From NCBI GenBank assembly GCA_035048485.1, contig CM068587.1, forward strand, positions 49,746,496 through 49,810,495: DNA of 64,000 nucleotides, in the 5' to 3' direction. Under the pieces are notes generated by a model that was given only the letters and a program-made list of their open reading frames with translations, did no database searches and was not told the origin of the DNA. Source of the DNA: Pteria penguin. Its lineage: Eukaryota > Mollusca > Bivalvia > Pterioida > Pteriidae. How positions within the stretch are numbered: the first letter of the stretch is position 1; each line of letters starts with the position of its first letter. Shown here piece by piece: positions 10,701 through 20,500 of this stretch. A program made the position numbers and the translations under genes.

Positions 10701-13023
10701 GTCAAGGTCACGGGGTCAAAAATTTTGGTACCAACAGAAAGGTCTTGCAACAAGAAATACACATGTGTAGTATGAAGACCCCATCCCATTTGGATCAAAG
10801 GTTATGGCCAAGGATAAAGTTTTACAAAAGTAGGTCAAACGCCAAGGTCAAGGTCATGGGGCCAAAAATTTTGGTTCCGACAGAAAGGTCTTGTAACACG
10901 AAATGCACATGTGCAGTATAAAGGCCCCATCTCTTTTGGTTCAAAAGTTATGGCCAGGATTAAAGTTATCTGGACAGACAGACATACAGGCAGACTGACA
11001 AACTGAAAGACAGGCAGACGGGACAAGGTGATTCAGATATAACTCCCCCCCCCCCTCCGCCAAAAGAAAACTTCTTTTGCAAGGATATAATTAACCTTTT
11101 AATAGAAAAGCTTTTACATTTGGTACACCATGTAAGTCACTTATAACAGTAAATGGGATTTTCCCCAGTTTTACAAGAATCTTGTGAAAACAGCTTCGTG
11201 CCACTGACAGAGGGGAAAAACAGAGAGTAGTGTAGCGCCCTTTGTATGAGAGATTGATCTGTGTGTCTTGTCAGGCATTTCGTCAATTCGGGTGTGCGTC
11301 GGTTGGCTTTTTTTTTTTGATTGGTGTTTTACGTCGCTTTCAACAATATTTCAGTTATATCGCGACATGGAAGCAGGAGGTTACCAACCTCTTAAACATA
11401 GTGGCGCAACCCGGGAATCTGTCGGCTACGCATCTCTACGTATGAATGATGCTATGTGTGGCTATCATCTCTATGTATGAATGATGCTATGTGTGAAAAG
11501 CATCTCTATGTATGAATGATGTTATGTGTGGCAAGCATCTCTGTTTGAAAGATGGTATGTGTGGCTAGCATCTATATGTATGAATGATGCTATGTGTGGC
11601 TAGCATCTCTATGTTTGAAAGATGCTATGTGTGGCTAGCATCTCTATGTATGAATGATGCTATGTGTGGCTAGCATCTCTATGTATGAATGATGCTATGT
11701 GTGGCTAGCATCTCTATGTATGAATGATGTTATGTATGGCTAGCATCTCTGTATGAATGATGCTATGTGTGGCTAGCATCTCTATGTATGAATGATGTTA
11801 TTCGGGTTAGCATCTTTATATAAATGATGCTATGTGTGGCTAGCACCTCTATGTATCTCTGTGTATGAATGATGCTATGTGTGGCTACGCATCTCTATGA
11901 ATGATGCTATGTGTGGAAAGCCAAACAGGATACGCTTCTTCATCCTGGACCCCTGGGACCACTTATTCAAAACTTTAACCACTAGTTAAGCTAACCAATG
12001 GTTAGTTTGAGAGCCAATTAATTTAATTAATAAGATTTCAGTTTAAATTTCTAACTTACCGTGCTGGTTTCATATACTATTAATGAGTACACAGACAATG
12101 ACTTTAAGTTTTCTTATTTCAAAGATACAGTCAGATGAACTTTAACCATCGATTAGCCTAATCTCTAGTGTCCAGGGGTCCATGAATGTCAGCATAAGAG
12201 ATTTGAGTCGAAATTCATCGGTGGATCTAGAAATTTTTGAAAGGTGGATTTGCAGCTTCCCTTGACTAATGTTTTGCACTATTCGGTCCTGAAAGAGGGG
12301 TTATAAACCTAAAAATGTTCGAAAACGACATTTTTTGGTAAAATTTTTCTGTGCAAAAGGGGGAGGGGTTGCAACCCCTGCAACCCTCCCCCCTTCCTCT
12401 AAATCCGCCCATGAGTTCTGTAGTGATATTTCACATTTTCACATTTTACCTATGATGGTACCTCGGTAACATTGATATTAGACCCGGTGTAGCTCAATTG
12501 GTTATGTGCTTGGCTCCGGATTCAGATCCCGACGATGACAAGTCGGTGTTCTGTTCTCTAGACTAGACATTGAGGAGATCTCTCACTGTTTCGGGCGAAT
12601 CTTTTGCATACATCTGTGCATTGTATCACACAGCTGCCGTCATTGTGTCTCACACAGATACCGTCACCGTGTCTCACACAGATGCCGTCACCATGTCTCA
12701 CACAGATGCCGTCACCATGTCTCACACAAATGATGTCACCATGTCTCACACAGATGCCGTCACCATGTCTCACATAAATGATGTCACCATGTCTCACATG
12801 CCGTCATCATGTTCTACACAGATGCTGTCACCATTTCTGCGCAATAATCTTAGTGTGACGTTAAACATATCAGTAACAACAAACTCAGAGAAATTCCACT
12901 CTTAACATTCTGATAATCTGTCTCTTTTTATTTTAGGAAGCAGAGTTACCGGACATGGATTGGACACCATACTACGAAGGAGAGGTGCGCGCCAAGAAAG
13001 GTTCCTACGACCCTGTACATTAA
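4436..13023 (+). CDS. SCG5: Neuroendocrine protein 7B2 (secretogranin V), five coding exons
   Basis: Joined exons 4436-4757, 6144-6245, 8651-8817, 9819-9899 and 12937-13023 give 252 residues. 7B2 is a secretory-pathway chaperone that binds proPC2, allows its activation, and inhibits PC2 through its C-terminal peptide. Seen here: a hydrophobic signal peptide (about residues 1-17); an acidic N-terminal half; YQSVSGG near 105-109, resembling the vertebrate PQSIEGG; the family core NPPNPCPIG at 131-139; then DDNCLE at 143-148 and ENTPE at 151-155. Cys136 and Cys146 match the vertebrate disulfide pair. Basic sites KKR (180-182), KR (208-209), KKR (222-224) and KK (235-252 region) bracket LVAKK (212-216), which corresponds to the inhibitory VVAKK motif. 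The human protein is about 212 residues, so this one is longer, mainly at the C-terminus. ATTAAA at 13052 may be its poly(A) signal. The family call is from recalled conservation; exon joins keep phase throughout. Confidence 0.9.
4796..4967 (+). mobile_element. GCGGATCCAGA-end inverted-repeat element, copy A
   Basis: Starts CATGCGCGGATCCAGAA and ends CTGTATCCGCGCATG, so the termini are inverted repeats. Flanked by the 5-bp duplication GGGTT at 4791-4795 and 4968-4972. Interior has a poly-G run and no coding capacity. It lies in 7B2 intron 1 only 38 bp after exon 1 and is in the opposite orientation to copy B. A non-autonomous DNA transposon is the natural reading; 5-bp duplications fit hAT5-like or Transib-like enzymes, which cannot be told apart here. 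Confidence 0.85.
5638..5804 (-). mobile_element. GCGGATCCAGA-end inverted-repeat element, copy B
   Basis: Same termini as copy A (CATGCGCGGATAC ... GGATCCGCGCATG) with interior sequence reverse-complementary to copy A. Perfect 5-bp target duplication TATGT at 5633-5637 and 5805-5809. In 7B2 intron 1. Confidence 0.87.
5838..6086 (+). mobile_element. SINE family 1, degenerate copy with (CAAA)n tail
   Basis: The B-box region is eroded, but the body is recognisable: GTCCCGGTAAATATAAC, AATCCCTAATTGTTTTGG, TTTCACCATATACGTGCAA, then GACGTAAAACAAAAC and a long CAAA-rich tail. Ends just before 7B2 exon 2. Confidence 0.65.
6144..6245 (+). CDS. SCG5: 7B2 exon 2 (PPNPCP core)
   Basis: Acceptor TTTTCTAG|GC, donor ACAG|GTAACC. 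Completes codon 108 and codes residues 109-141 plus one base of codon 142. It holds the diagnostic Asn-Pro-Pro-Asn-Pro-Cys-Pro-Ile-Gly stretch required in 7B2 proteins for the PC2 interaction. Confidence 0.92.
6517..6683 (+). mobile_element. SINE family 2, intact copy
   Basis: tRNA-like head GGTGTAGTGGTTAAGCGCTT, B box GGGTTCGATTCCC, body ATGTCGCGATATAACTG and AAAGCGACGTAAAACACC, tail (CCAA)n. A perfect 12-bp target duplication CAAGTTGTCTTT at 6505-6516 and 6684-6695 sets both ends. In 7B2 intron 2. Confidence 0.9.
7195..8045. repeat. Diverged tandem repeat with TGACCTTG motifs
   Basis: About five degenerate units of roughly 120-160 bp in 7B2 intron 2. Each carries some of GACCTTGATCTTCA, TTTGACCTACATTTA, AGGGCATTGATATRGCAC, and GGTCAGACMTTTCCAT. 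It begins with CTGTCTGTTGATGTGCGT, similar to the CTGTCTGTCCG end of the 36.6 kb element in reverse. It may be an old relative of that family. Confidence 0.6.
8651..8817 (+). CDS. SCG5: 7B2 exon 3
   Basis: Acceptor TATTACAG|AGGATG, donor CTG|GTAAGT. Completes codon 142 and codes residues 143-197. Contains the second core cysteine (146), ENTPE, a Cys-Pro-Cys (166-168) and Cys177 not present in the vertebrate protein as I recall it, and the basic site KKR (180-182) where a furin-like enzyme would separate the C-terminal part. Confidence 0.9.
8898..9073 (+). mobile_element. GCGGATCCAGA-end element, copy C
   Basis: CATGCGCGGATCCAGAAG at the left and CTGGATCCGCTCCTG at the right. The interior (GATTCGGCGAAAATTACTTT, TTTTTCGATGTAAAA) closely matches copies D and F, so these three form a subfamily. 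No convincing target duplication remains. Confidence 0.78.
9117..9270 (-). repeat. ACAGGTGGTC dispersed repeat, copy 1
   Basis: Contains ACCTGTATGGGGTGGTTAAG, GACAGGTGGTCGCTTAATAC and TTAATACAGGTTACCGTA. Related sequence on the other strand lies at 44985-45155 and 55290-55435. Origin unknown; no coding capacity. Confidence 0.5.
9453..9492. repeat. AT palindrome
   Basis: A run of about 40 bases of only A and T, nearly self-complementary (TATATATATTATATT ... AATATATATATAATA), in 7B2 intron 3. Likely a hypervariable or cruciform-prone site. Confidence 0.7.
9819..9899 (+). CDS. SCG5: 7B2 exon 4 (inhibitory C-terminal peptide)
   Basis: Acceptor TTTCTAG|GAA. Codes residues 198-224 in phase 0, including SEKR|EHLVAKK, the counterpart of the vertebrate VVAKK inhibitory motif, and ends in KKR. 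No GT donor keeps the frame; GAGG|GCAAGT does, a GC-type donor otherwise matching consensus. Confidence 0.82.
10074..10218 (+). mobile_element. CAGTGGCGGATCCAGG-end repeat, decayed
   Basis: The left end CAGTGGCGGATCCAGGATTT is clear; the right end is degenerate, with a C-rich stretch near 10195-10212. A similar left end, CAGTGGCGTATCCAGG, occurs at 49733. Related by its core GCGGATCCAG to the better-bounded family of copies A-H but with a different first few bases. Confidence 0.45.
10279..11257. mobile_element. Foldback-like element: inverted arms of about 130 bp enclosing a repeat array
   Basis: The left arm (10279-10408) and right arm (11124-11257) are imperfect inverted repeats. Matching pieces, from outside inwards: TCTCTCATAC with GTATGAGAGA; GCGCTACGCTACTCT with AGAGTAGTGTAGCGC; TTTCCCCTCTG with CAGAGGGGAAA; GAAGCTGTTTTTACAAGATT with AATCTTGTGAAAACAGCTTC; ATAAGTGACTTACAT with ATGTAAGTCACTTAT. 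Between them lies an array of about 145-bp units. It sits in the GC-AG intron 4 of 7B2. No transposase frame is seen. Confidence 0.75.
10405..11050 (+). repeat. Fixed-end element with about four 145-bp core repeats
   Basis: The left motif ACGGGACAAATACCACCCGC and right motif ACAAGGTGATTCAGATATAA flank about four diverged units with TTTTGGTTCAAAAGTTATGG, TCAAGGTCACGGGGTCAAA and CTTGCCACAAGGAATAC. The same two end motifs bound the elements at 36613-37017 (reverse) and 57312-59990, which hold different numbers of units. This resembles pearl/HINE-type non-autonomous elements described in bivalves; that link is inference. Confidence 0.7.
11301..11415 (-). mobile_element. SINE family 2, 5' truncated
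   Basis: Reverse copy with GGTGTTTTACGTCGCTTTC, TATCGCGACATGGAAGCAG, ACATAGTGGCGCAACCCGG. It stops at the B-box region, where the 35-bp minisatellite begins. Confidence 0.8.
11416..11925 (+). repeat. 35-bp minisatellite
   Basis: About 14 units with consensus pieces GCATCTCTATGTATGAATGA and TGCTATGTGTGGCTA; a few units are shortened or carry TTTGAAAG instead of TATGAATG. It starts exactly at the truncated end of the neighbouring SINE. Intronic (7B2 intron 4). Confidence 0.9.
11946..12182. mobile_element. Inverted-repeat element, ends TGGACCCCTGG
   Basis: Perfect 11-bp inverted ends, TGGACCCCTGG and CCAGGGGTCCA, enclose 215 bp. Subterminal ACTTTAACCACTAGTTAAGC on the left and ACTTTAACCATCGATTAGCC on the right are direct rather than inverted echoes. 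I cannot define a target duplication. No coding frame. Confidence 0.6.
12216..12413 (+). mobile_element. GCGGATCCAGA-end element, copy G
   Basis: Ends CATCGGTGGATCTAGAAATT and AAATCCGCCCATG. The interior (TGACTAATGTTTTGCACTAT, CGGTCCTGAAAGAGGGG) matches copy H at 45226, defining a second subfamily. Target duplication not evident. Confidence 0.75.
12482..12875 (+). mobile_element. SINE family 1 copy with internal tandem expansion
   Basis: Head GGTGTAGCTCAATTGG and the body GATCTCTCACTGTTTCGGGC are present, then the short GCCGTCACCATA segment of the usual SINE is replaced by a 24-bp array (12640-12835). The copy resumes with GTGTGACGTTAAACAT. Intron 4 of 7B2. Confidence 0.75.
12640..12835 (+). 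repeat. 24-bp minisatellite inside a SINE
   Basis: Eight or so units of the type CCGTCACCATGTCTCACACA plus GATG. Both strands stay open in one frame because the unit is a multiple of three; these frames are not genes. Confidence 0.88.
12937..13023 (+). CDS. SCG5: 7B2 exon 5 (C-terminal extension)
   Basis: Acceptor TTATTTTAG|GAAGC. Codes residues 225-252 and the stop TAA at 13021. The sequence EAELPDMDWTPYYEGEVRAK has no counterpart in the short vertebrate tail that I recall. It follows a KKR site, so it could be released as its own 28-residue (or shorter) peptide. Confidence 0.82.
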   Translation, partial: EAELPDMDWTPYYEGEVRAKKGSYDPVH

Positions 13024-13442
13024 TGTTTTTCTTTTGTTCTATTGTAATGTAATTAAAGCGATATCTTAAAGAATAAGTATATCATGCAAAGTTAAATTTT
13101 AAGCTATATAACTTCTTATTTCTGTATATCTATTTATAACAGTTCCAGCAAGTTATCAGTTTGAATGTTAGCGCTCGTTCAAAGGTAAAATAAGAATGCA
13201 TCATTATTTGTTAAAACAAAAATTGTTATACATATAGAATATTTAAATTAAAGGTGTTGTTTAAGTTCTATTTAGTGTTAGTTATTGATAACCTTGTCAC
13301 TCATCGTATTCATACTAGAACATCCCATTTGAATAAGGTCGACATTTCAGTAATGGTATCACCGTAACTTGCGATAACACACTTTATTTTAAAACTGTCA
13401 GAGTAGTTTCCCTTTTCAAAGGGAAGCTATACCTTAACACCA

Positions 13443-13607
13443 CAAGGCATGATTTTTTATTTACGGCGTCTATTATTGCACGGAGTCTCGTTTTTTCCGA
13501 CTCATCCGAGAAACAGGACACCGACAAATCATCGGTGGGATTCGACCTCGGGACTTTTCAGTCATGACCCTAACACCCCATCTACTGAGCATGAGCTACG
13601 GCGGCTC
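13443..13607 (-). mobile_element. SINE family 1 remnant
   Basis: Reverse tRNA-like head: TGGGATTCGACCTCGGGAC (B box complement) then ACTGAGCATGAGCTACGGCG. Body eroded. Confidence 0.5.
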
Positions 13608-16600
13608 ACTGCCGGATTCAGAAATGGGCACCTTTCTTGATATTTCTCGTTGTTAAGTCTTCACATTTCAGAATCTGACCTTTCTATAAAAATTTCTAAA
13701 ATGGACCTCCTTTGGATTCGCGCCTGGTTACAGAAGTCAATAATCATTTGTTGTTAATTTTAATAAGAAAATCCAACAGAACGAATCTTTTTAATGCCCA
13801 TAGATTCAATAATTCGATGACAAATTTATTATATGGCCTGTTTGTCTGCAACACTTTCATTCTAATAGAACTTGAAAGAATTGGTGACGGTTCTATAATA
13901 CTGCTGGCTTGCTAGCCGATACCTTCATAACAAAATCTTGACCCTCGACCATTGATAACAACGTTTGATATGGGGGCTTTGACTTTTCACCTCGAAAAAA
14001 AAAAAAATAGAAAAAGAACACATTCACAATTGGCCGTTGCCTTTGAATGGTTAGACAAAATGCTTTGATATTTCACGTAGATAATACGTGTGGCAATATT
14101 CTTCCATAAATACCAAATCTGAAAACCTACCGACAATAACCATCACTTTTAAAGATTTTGCTGCCGTAAGAAGTTTCTATTTGCCCTTTATGTTATCGGT
14201 TTCATTTTTTCTCGAAATCGTACATAATAAGGAAGCAACCATTTGATGATAATGGGAGGAGAAGACTTTTGTGAGCCAGAAAAATCATTTTTGCCCATTT
14301 TCAGAGCCGTAAATTGTTTATTCTCCAATAATCAGAGCCGAATTATTTATCTTGCCACTTATCTAGCATACGTAGGGGCAGAAAACTTATTTTTCTTACA
14401 TTGGGAACTGGATTTTTTTTTCTTGCAAAGTCTTCCTGTCCCCTCTTTCAAAAATTAAATGGTTGCTCCTTAAAGGTACAAAATATATCTTGTCTGTTTC
14501 CTTTCCTTCAAACAAATAAATAACAACACAAGAAATCAATTTACATAGTGTATTATGCACAATATTAGATAGACTAATGCTTACAAGGCAGGTTACATAG
14601 GGTGCGCTGGAAAATGTGTACTGAACAAGATTGTGCTAAACAATAGAAGAATGGTTCTCGATACTGACAAACTTCCGATTTACTGTGGCATGTGACGTCA
14701 CCAGCATCTAATCACCAGGTCTGTTTATCATGTGTTCTAGTGTTTTGTAGAGTTCACTTGCAACTTACTTCTGTGTTGCTTTATACTGTATAAATTACAA
14801 TTTTCGAACACTCCATTTCCTCAGTGAACTTTGGTAAGGCATGCAAGATGAAAATACAATCAGATACACATTAGGTCTACGATTTTATTCCTTTGAGTAC
14901 CTTGTTTATTTTATATCATGTTTTCAGAATCATTTTAAAATTTGATGATTATCTGACACTCTCTAACTTCTAAGAGAAAATGTTGTTCAAACAGGGCAGA
15001 CTTGATACTCAGTCCATCGTCATTAATATTCACGTTTTGTTTCTTCATCTAAAACTCAACGACCTCGAACACTCAAAATTTTTGAGTGAATAAAGTGTGA
15101 ACTGTTTACTTGCAAAATGAAACCGGAGAGACTAGCTTATCATGTGAGCAAATGAAACCGGAAAGATTTGTCAGACCATTCTATATTATTATTGTTACAA
15201 AGTAAAGATGTGATTGCTTTGTACAACATAATAAATACATGTATATCATTTGTAAACACAAACTGACTTAACATTTAAAAATTCATAACAAATGAAAGAA
15301 CTTCATACTGCAACAAAATGCGATTACATGAAAATATATGTCTGCGCTAATTTAATAAATTGAGCATATAGGATGAAAAGGTAGGTAGGGTCTGTGCAAA
15401 AGGGGAAAGGGAAATGGGGTGAGAAACTGAGCTTGTTATAGTGCTTAATGCACCAACAAGCCATGGTCCCTGTATAGCACTATACAGTGTTAAGAATGTA
15501 AATGAAAATGCATTTTTATATGTATTTTGTATATACAACAAGTACATACCTCACAAAGAGTGGCAAATTTTGGATAAAAAAGTGGGGTTGAAAATCAGAC
15601 TGTAAAAGCAGGCCTTGGCTGTTTGAAAAAATGAATAAGACTTTTTGGAAATGCCTTTCCCCTTTAGTTTGAAGGGATGAGGGGGCATTTTGTTCTACAG
15701 CAAACCTTCAGAAATACATGTACATCTTTAGGATCTGTTGTATAAAAAACGATAATAATATCTGACTGAAGCACTGGTATTATATATATATATATATGAT
15801 ACCAATTTAAAGAAAAGGTAAAAAATTGCATAGATTTACCAAGGCCATAAGAAATATGAATAAAAAGGTGAATAATTACATCGTGAAAGATACACATCGC
15901 AGTTAATAAACCACAAAAATTTCCGATTTTATTCGAAAAATGATGTCTGAAAGATAATGAACACAATCTTTGTAAATTTTCAGCTTTTACATTAGATACA
16001 TTTCGTTGTTAGAGTAAATGCTCTTTTTCTTTACAATGTCTTTGACATTTTTTTCCTGTGACGACATTTTGTTATTATGAATCTGATTCACTATGTACCA
16101 AATAGATTGATTGTGCTCGACAACACCTGGGTATATTTATGAACATTTAAACGAATAAAGTACAAATTTACAGAAAACATACAATGACGTTCATCTGAGG
16201 AACAAATCATTTGATGACTTTACAAGAAATGAAAATAAATAAATGTTGCCGAAAAAAGTTAAAATCTGTATCAAAGCCTCTACTTATACACTATAAATAC
16301 ATATGTATTTAGCCTGCCTTCAGATTGTATTTGTCTATATATATACTACATATATACAAATATTTATAATTTTACACAATACATAATATTAGAAAATACC
16401 CCCAGCAAGTATGACTAGAATGTTAAACTGGATATTCAAGGAGGATAACTCTGATATATAATCCTTCCTTAATTGGAAGATAACTCTTGTCTTAGATCAT
16501 CCCTTAACGGAATTACAACACTTCAATAGAAAAGGGAAACTCATTTCTTGTATAACAAATTTACTTTCAAGAGCAGACAACTCTTACTTATGATAATCCT

Positions 16601-17049
16601 TCTTACATCTCGTCATGTTACAAGACATCTACAGACATAGCAATGAAGGATAACCCAGATTTGTAGGGAAAAAGAAAACTCCGTGATAATTTTATACCTG
16701 TTTTGACAGACTTTCAATCTGCTTTTTCATCCATTTACTAAAAACCTAAATCTTGCATGTTCCCTTCCTCAGACCTTTTACCGACTGACTCCCTTTCTGA
16801 CCCCTAAGCAGACTGACTTCCATGCTCCTTACCATTAGTTGATAGGCTTCAGTTCTCTGACAGCCTTACTGGCTCCCTTCTCTTGTCTACCCTGCTAGGG
16901 TCATTGATCCTGATGCTTTACCACAGGAACTGATTAGAAGAAGGGGAGGGGGTGATAATTGTTGTTTAAAAGGGCTCTACTGATAGTTTTGAATTATTTG
17001 TACCTAAGAAATGTTGCTATGTCTAAGATGTGTCTTTGACAAGCCTTGA

Positions 17050-17365
17050 ATATACCATTATATGAAATTCTATCCAAATTGGTGTCCCCTTGCAATATTA
17101 TTTCCATACTCTACACCATGCATAATGTAAACTCTATCTAGACTGTTTATCTTATCATGTCATTTTATCCAAATTCTGTATCGGTCATTGCCTAACTTCT
17201 GCCCAGACTCCATATAGGCACATTTTTATTGAAAATTCTATCCAGAATCCATATGGGCACTATGTAAAATTCTATCCAGGCTCCTTTGACTATGCAATAT
17301 AAGATACTTTCCAGACTCTGTATTGATGTTATGTAAATTCTATCGAGACTCTAAGCATGTCTCTG
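17050..17365. repeat. Degenerate tandem repeat in the 3' flank of the CBM48 gene
   Basis: Five or six loose units of 45-60 bp sharing TATGTAAAATTCTATCCAG, then ACTCC/ACTCT and ATATGGGCA. Directly downstream of the stop codon in the - strand gene, so probably transcribed in its 3' UTR. Confidence 0.5.
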
Positions 17366-17464
17366 ACTCACTCATTGTGTAAGATGATCTTTTCCTGATG
17401 TAGATAGGAGGTGATGATAGGAAATGATGTTTCTATGACAATTATGTGGGATCACATGATCAGC

Positions 17465-17518
17465 TCAACACACAACAATGATGTTGTTCTCTAGTCCATC
17501 ATCGGCAACCTTAACAGG
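17465..17518 (-). CDS. CBM48 protein exon 7 (last coding)
   Basis: Acceptor TATTTTTAG|CCTGTT. Codes PVKVADDGLENNIIVVC then TGA at 17467-17465. Supplies the last CBM48 strand with the glycogen-contact Asn646; ends with a C-terminal cysteine. Confidence 0.85.
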   Translation of the reverse strand, partial: PVKVADDGLENNIIVVC

Positions 17519-20500
17519 CTAAAAATAGAAATAATATATTCTGATACATACATAGACAATAAGTGGATCAATTCTCCGAATGGAGCATAATCCAAAATGA
17601 ACTGCTTTAAGGTCTTAGTTGCATGGGTTTATATATTTTTGTTTGAAGATGTCATTGTATTGCGTTTTCATAGAATTCTGTTCAGTAAATTTTTGTCAAT
17701 TACTTCCCAAGCTGGATTTTCCTTGGGTGCAATTAAACCATATGAAATCAGGCTGTGTTAAAAATAGACTTTAAATTCTAGGGAGGTCTGTAATGCATGT
17801 GCAAGACTGTGGAACAAAATTAATGTATATATGCACAGTCAGGTATGAAAGGGGATAAAGTGAAGTAAATGAAGCCTAAAAGACACCCTTGCACCTGTCA
17901 TTTGATAACTTTTCATTTTACTGATCAAAAGTGATCACTTTAATTAATTTGAATATTAATATTGTATAAAAAGTAAACTTTTCTTCTTGACACACCTTTT
18001 GTAATGGCAGATTTGTGGAATCATACAATTTCTTCTTCATAGTTACATTATACAGATGATTTCCGATAAATAGAATCTATTGTTAGGGTATGGTAATGAT
18101 AAAGAAATCCACTAACACGCAAGTGTCAAATGAACTTAATCCATGCCTAGGCTTAACTGCCAAGACATGGACAAGTTAATGTAATAGGAAGGTTTGTGAA
18201 TTACTTATTACCCTTGACCCTAAAGATTGATTTTTTTCTCCCTTTCCCTTCTTTTCAATGAACCGGTTCTTCTTGTTTTTTCATCTGGACGAAAGTAAAA
18301 ACTTTATGCCCCCCCCCCCTCACAAATGCTCATGTAACGTCATAGACACTGCAGCATTATGGCATCATGAAATAATCAGTACATGTCCCGTATCATCTTC
18401 CTTACTGATACCAAGCAAATCGGTCCCTGTGATAACTCTGTGAATATGGGAGACAAATACGGAAAGCAGGCATAAAAACTAGCTGATATGTAACGATCAT
18501 AATCAAAAATGATCTAAGTTTTGAAGTATTAAAAATAAAGAATAAGATTTCTTACGTTTTTCTTGTTGATAAGCCATTTGTCATCGACCAAAAATTTGTA
18601 CAAGTGCTCTCCCTTTGGTAGGTCTAGTGTGACCATAAATACGTTTTCGCCGCTGAAAACAAAAAACAAGTTAACAATGAAATTTAAGGTCACTCAGTAA
18701 AAAAAAGGGCAAAAAAAAGTAACAAGAAAATAAAATAATTCAAAGTCATTCTACTTTCTTTCGTTTCAACTAAATATCATGTATTGAATAGGATTATCTT
18801 TCTTGAATTTTTTTTTTTTCGCAGGAGAGAAAGCTTCCCTTATTGGTAGCATACTTCAGAAAATGAATTTTACTGGCATATTTCCCGGTGTATCAGACTT
18901 TGCCCCAAGTAGTTCTATCTTACAATCCACTTAAGACCTTGGTATCGAGCTTGACCTACTTTTTCTTGAGAGGCACTTGATCCTTCCAGTCGTTGAATGA
19001 CCCAGTAACAAGAACAGTTTCTCCATCTTCTTCCCAGCGGAATTCTGTTGCAACAGTCTCACTCTACAATGATAAAAAAGAAGGGAGTTAAAGACAAAAT
19101 TTGATAAAGAATATGCAAATTAAATAGGCAGCTTCAATTTGTGAGAATTAATGTAATGAAGAAAATAATTAGATGTTCATTTCTTTGGTGACTTACCATA
19201 AAATGTAACTCCATTTTGCTATTGATCCAGACTTTAAAAATATTATTTGATTCTAGTAAAATCCAAAACAGGTCCATGTTTTGTGAATATTCACAATCTG
19301 TGGTCAATTCTATTGAAGGCCATATTTTGCAGCTAGTGACCTATTCTATATTTTTTTTCTATCTGAATTGCATTAGAACAAGGTCCACATTATCACCTGC
19401 TGTAAAGTAACTTAATTCTAATTCAATTAAATGTACCTCTAATACCAGTATCAGTTTTGAATTCAATGAATTGGCTACACTGCTATTTTAAGGCTCTTTA
19501 ATTCAGAAACACAGTCTTTCCCTACAGTCTGCAATTTCCTGAACAGAATTAATGAATGAATTAAAGATCTTAAGTTCTGTTCAAGAGCTTTTCCCCCTTT
19601 TTTCCTCTGCCTCTTTCCCTGAATATGCTAAAGTTTAAACACATTTTGTATCATACTATTTCTTTTATCATTTTCTCTTTTTCCAAACATTGTCGAAGCT
19701 GGTGTGGCCTAGTGGATAAGGTGCTTGGCTCGTGACCAGGAGGTCTCTGGTTCGACTTCCGCACTGGGCGCACCGGTGTTCTGTCTTTCGGATAAGACAG
19801 TGAAAACCAAGGTCCCGTGGCACGTAATAATCCCTCACTGCTTCGGGTGGGTCTATGCCCATGCATAAGGCAGATGCCGTCACCATATACGTGAAATAAT
19901 CGTGGAGTGACGTAAAACAATATTCAATCAATCAATCAATCAAAACATTGTCGAATTCTGAAATTGAAAAAAAATAGATGTGAAACACCTCCATATCTAC
20001 CTCCTTCCTTTCTTTGTGTCTACATATTACTATAAATTGCCATACCTGCACATCTCCATTTTCTACTGGTTTGTCTTCCACTGCTGGCTCAGTTGTCTCC
20101 TCCTTGGGAGGTTCTGTGACTGGCTGTTCTGGAGGGGTATCCTCCTCCTCCTGCGCAATCATAGATAGCAAAGTTCAAATATTGAATACCTCACTCACCT
20201 ATGGTAAAAGCTCATATCTCTAATATGACTTGAAAACAATTATAGTTTACATTATGTAAATAACTTTGCTTTGGTAAATAAAGCATACTATAGAAAAGAA
20301 CGTTTTTTTTTTTCAATTATTCCTTGATATGCTGATTATTCAATTTAATGAATAATTTTTTCAACATTGACATATTTAGTGGTTGGGGGAGCTAGGGGCT
20401 ATCCCAACCCTTTTTTGACTGATTAAACACTTATATCAAATTTCAAATTTAATCTCCACTCAGGCAACCGAAAATATATTGCAAAGTTTTTGCCCTTAAC

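Larger units (their letters stand above)
13024..17464. other. Convergent intergenic region and probable long 3' UTR
   Basis: Lies between the 3' ends of the two genes. Holds a SINE remnant (13443-13607) and a degenerate repeat (17050-17365), otherwise AT-rich unique-looking sequence. Candidate poly(A) signals for the - strand gene (TTTATT on +) occur near 14883 and 14905 and at several nearer places, so its 3' UTR could be up to about 2.6 kb. No further exon is supported. Confidence 0.5.

Noticed and set aside
12558..12905. Open frames on both strands with Val-Arg-His-Gly-Asp or Ser-His-Thr-Asp repeats
   Set aside because: Translations of the 24-bp minisatellite, whose unit is a multiple of three.
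17465..19063. AMPK beta subunit
   Set aside because: The CBM48 domain matches, but the protein stops immediately after it and lacks the C-terminal subunit-binding region; no such exon is seen further downstream.
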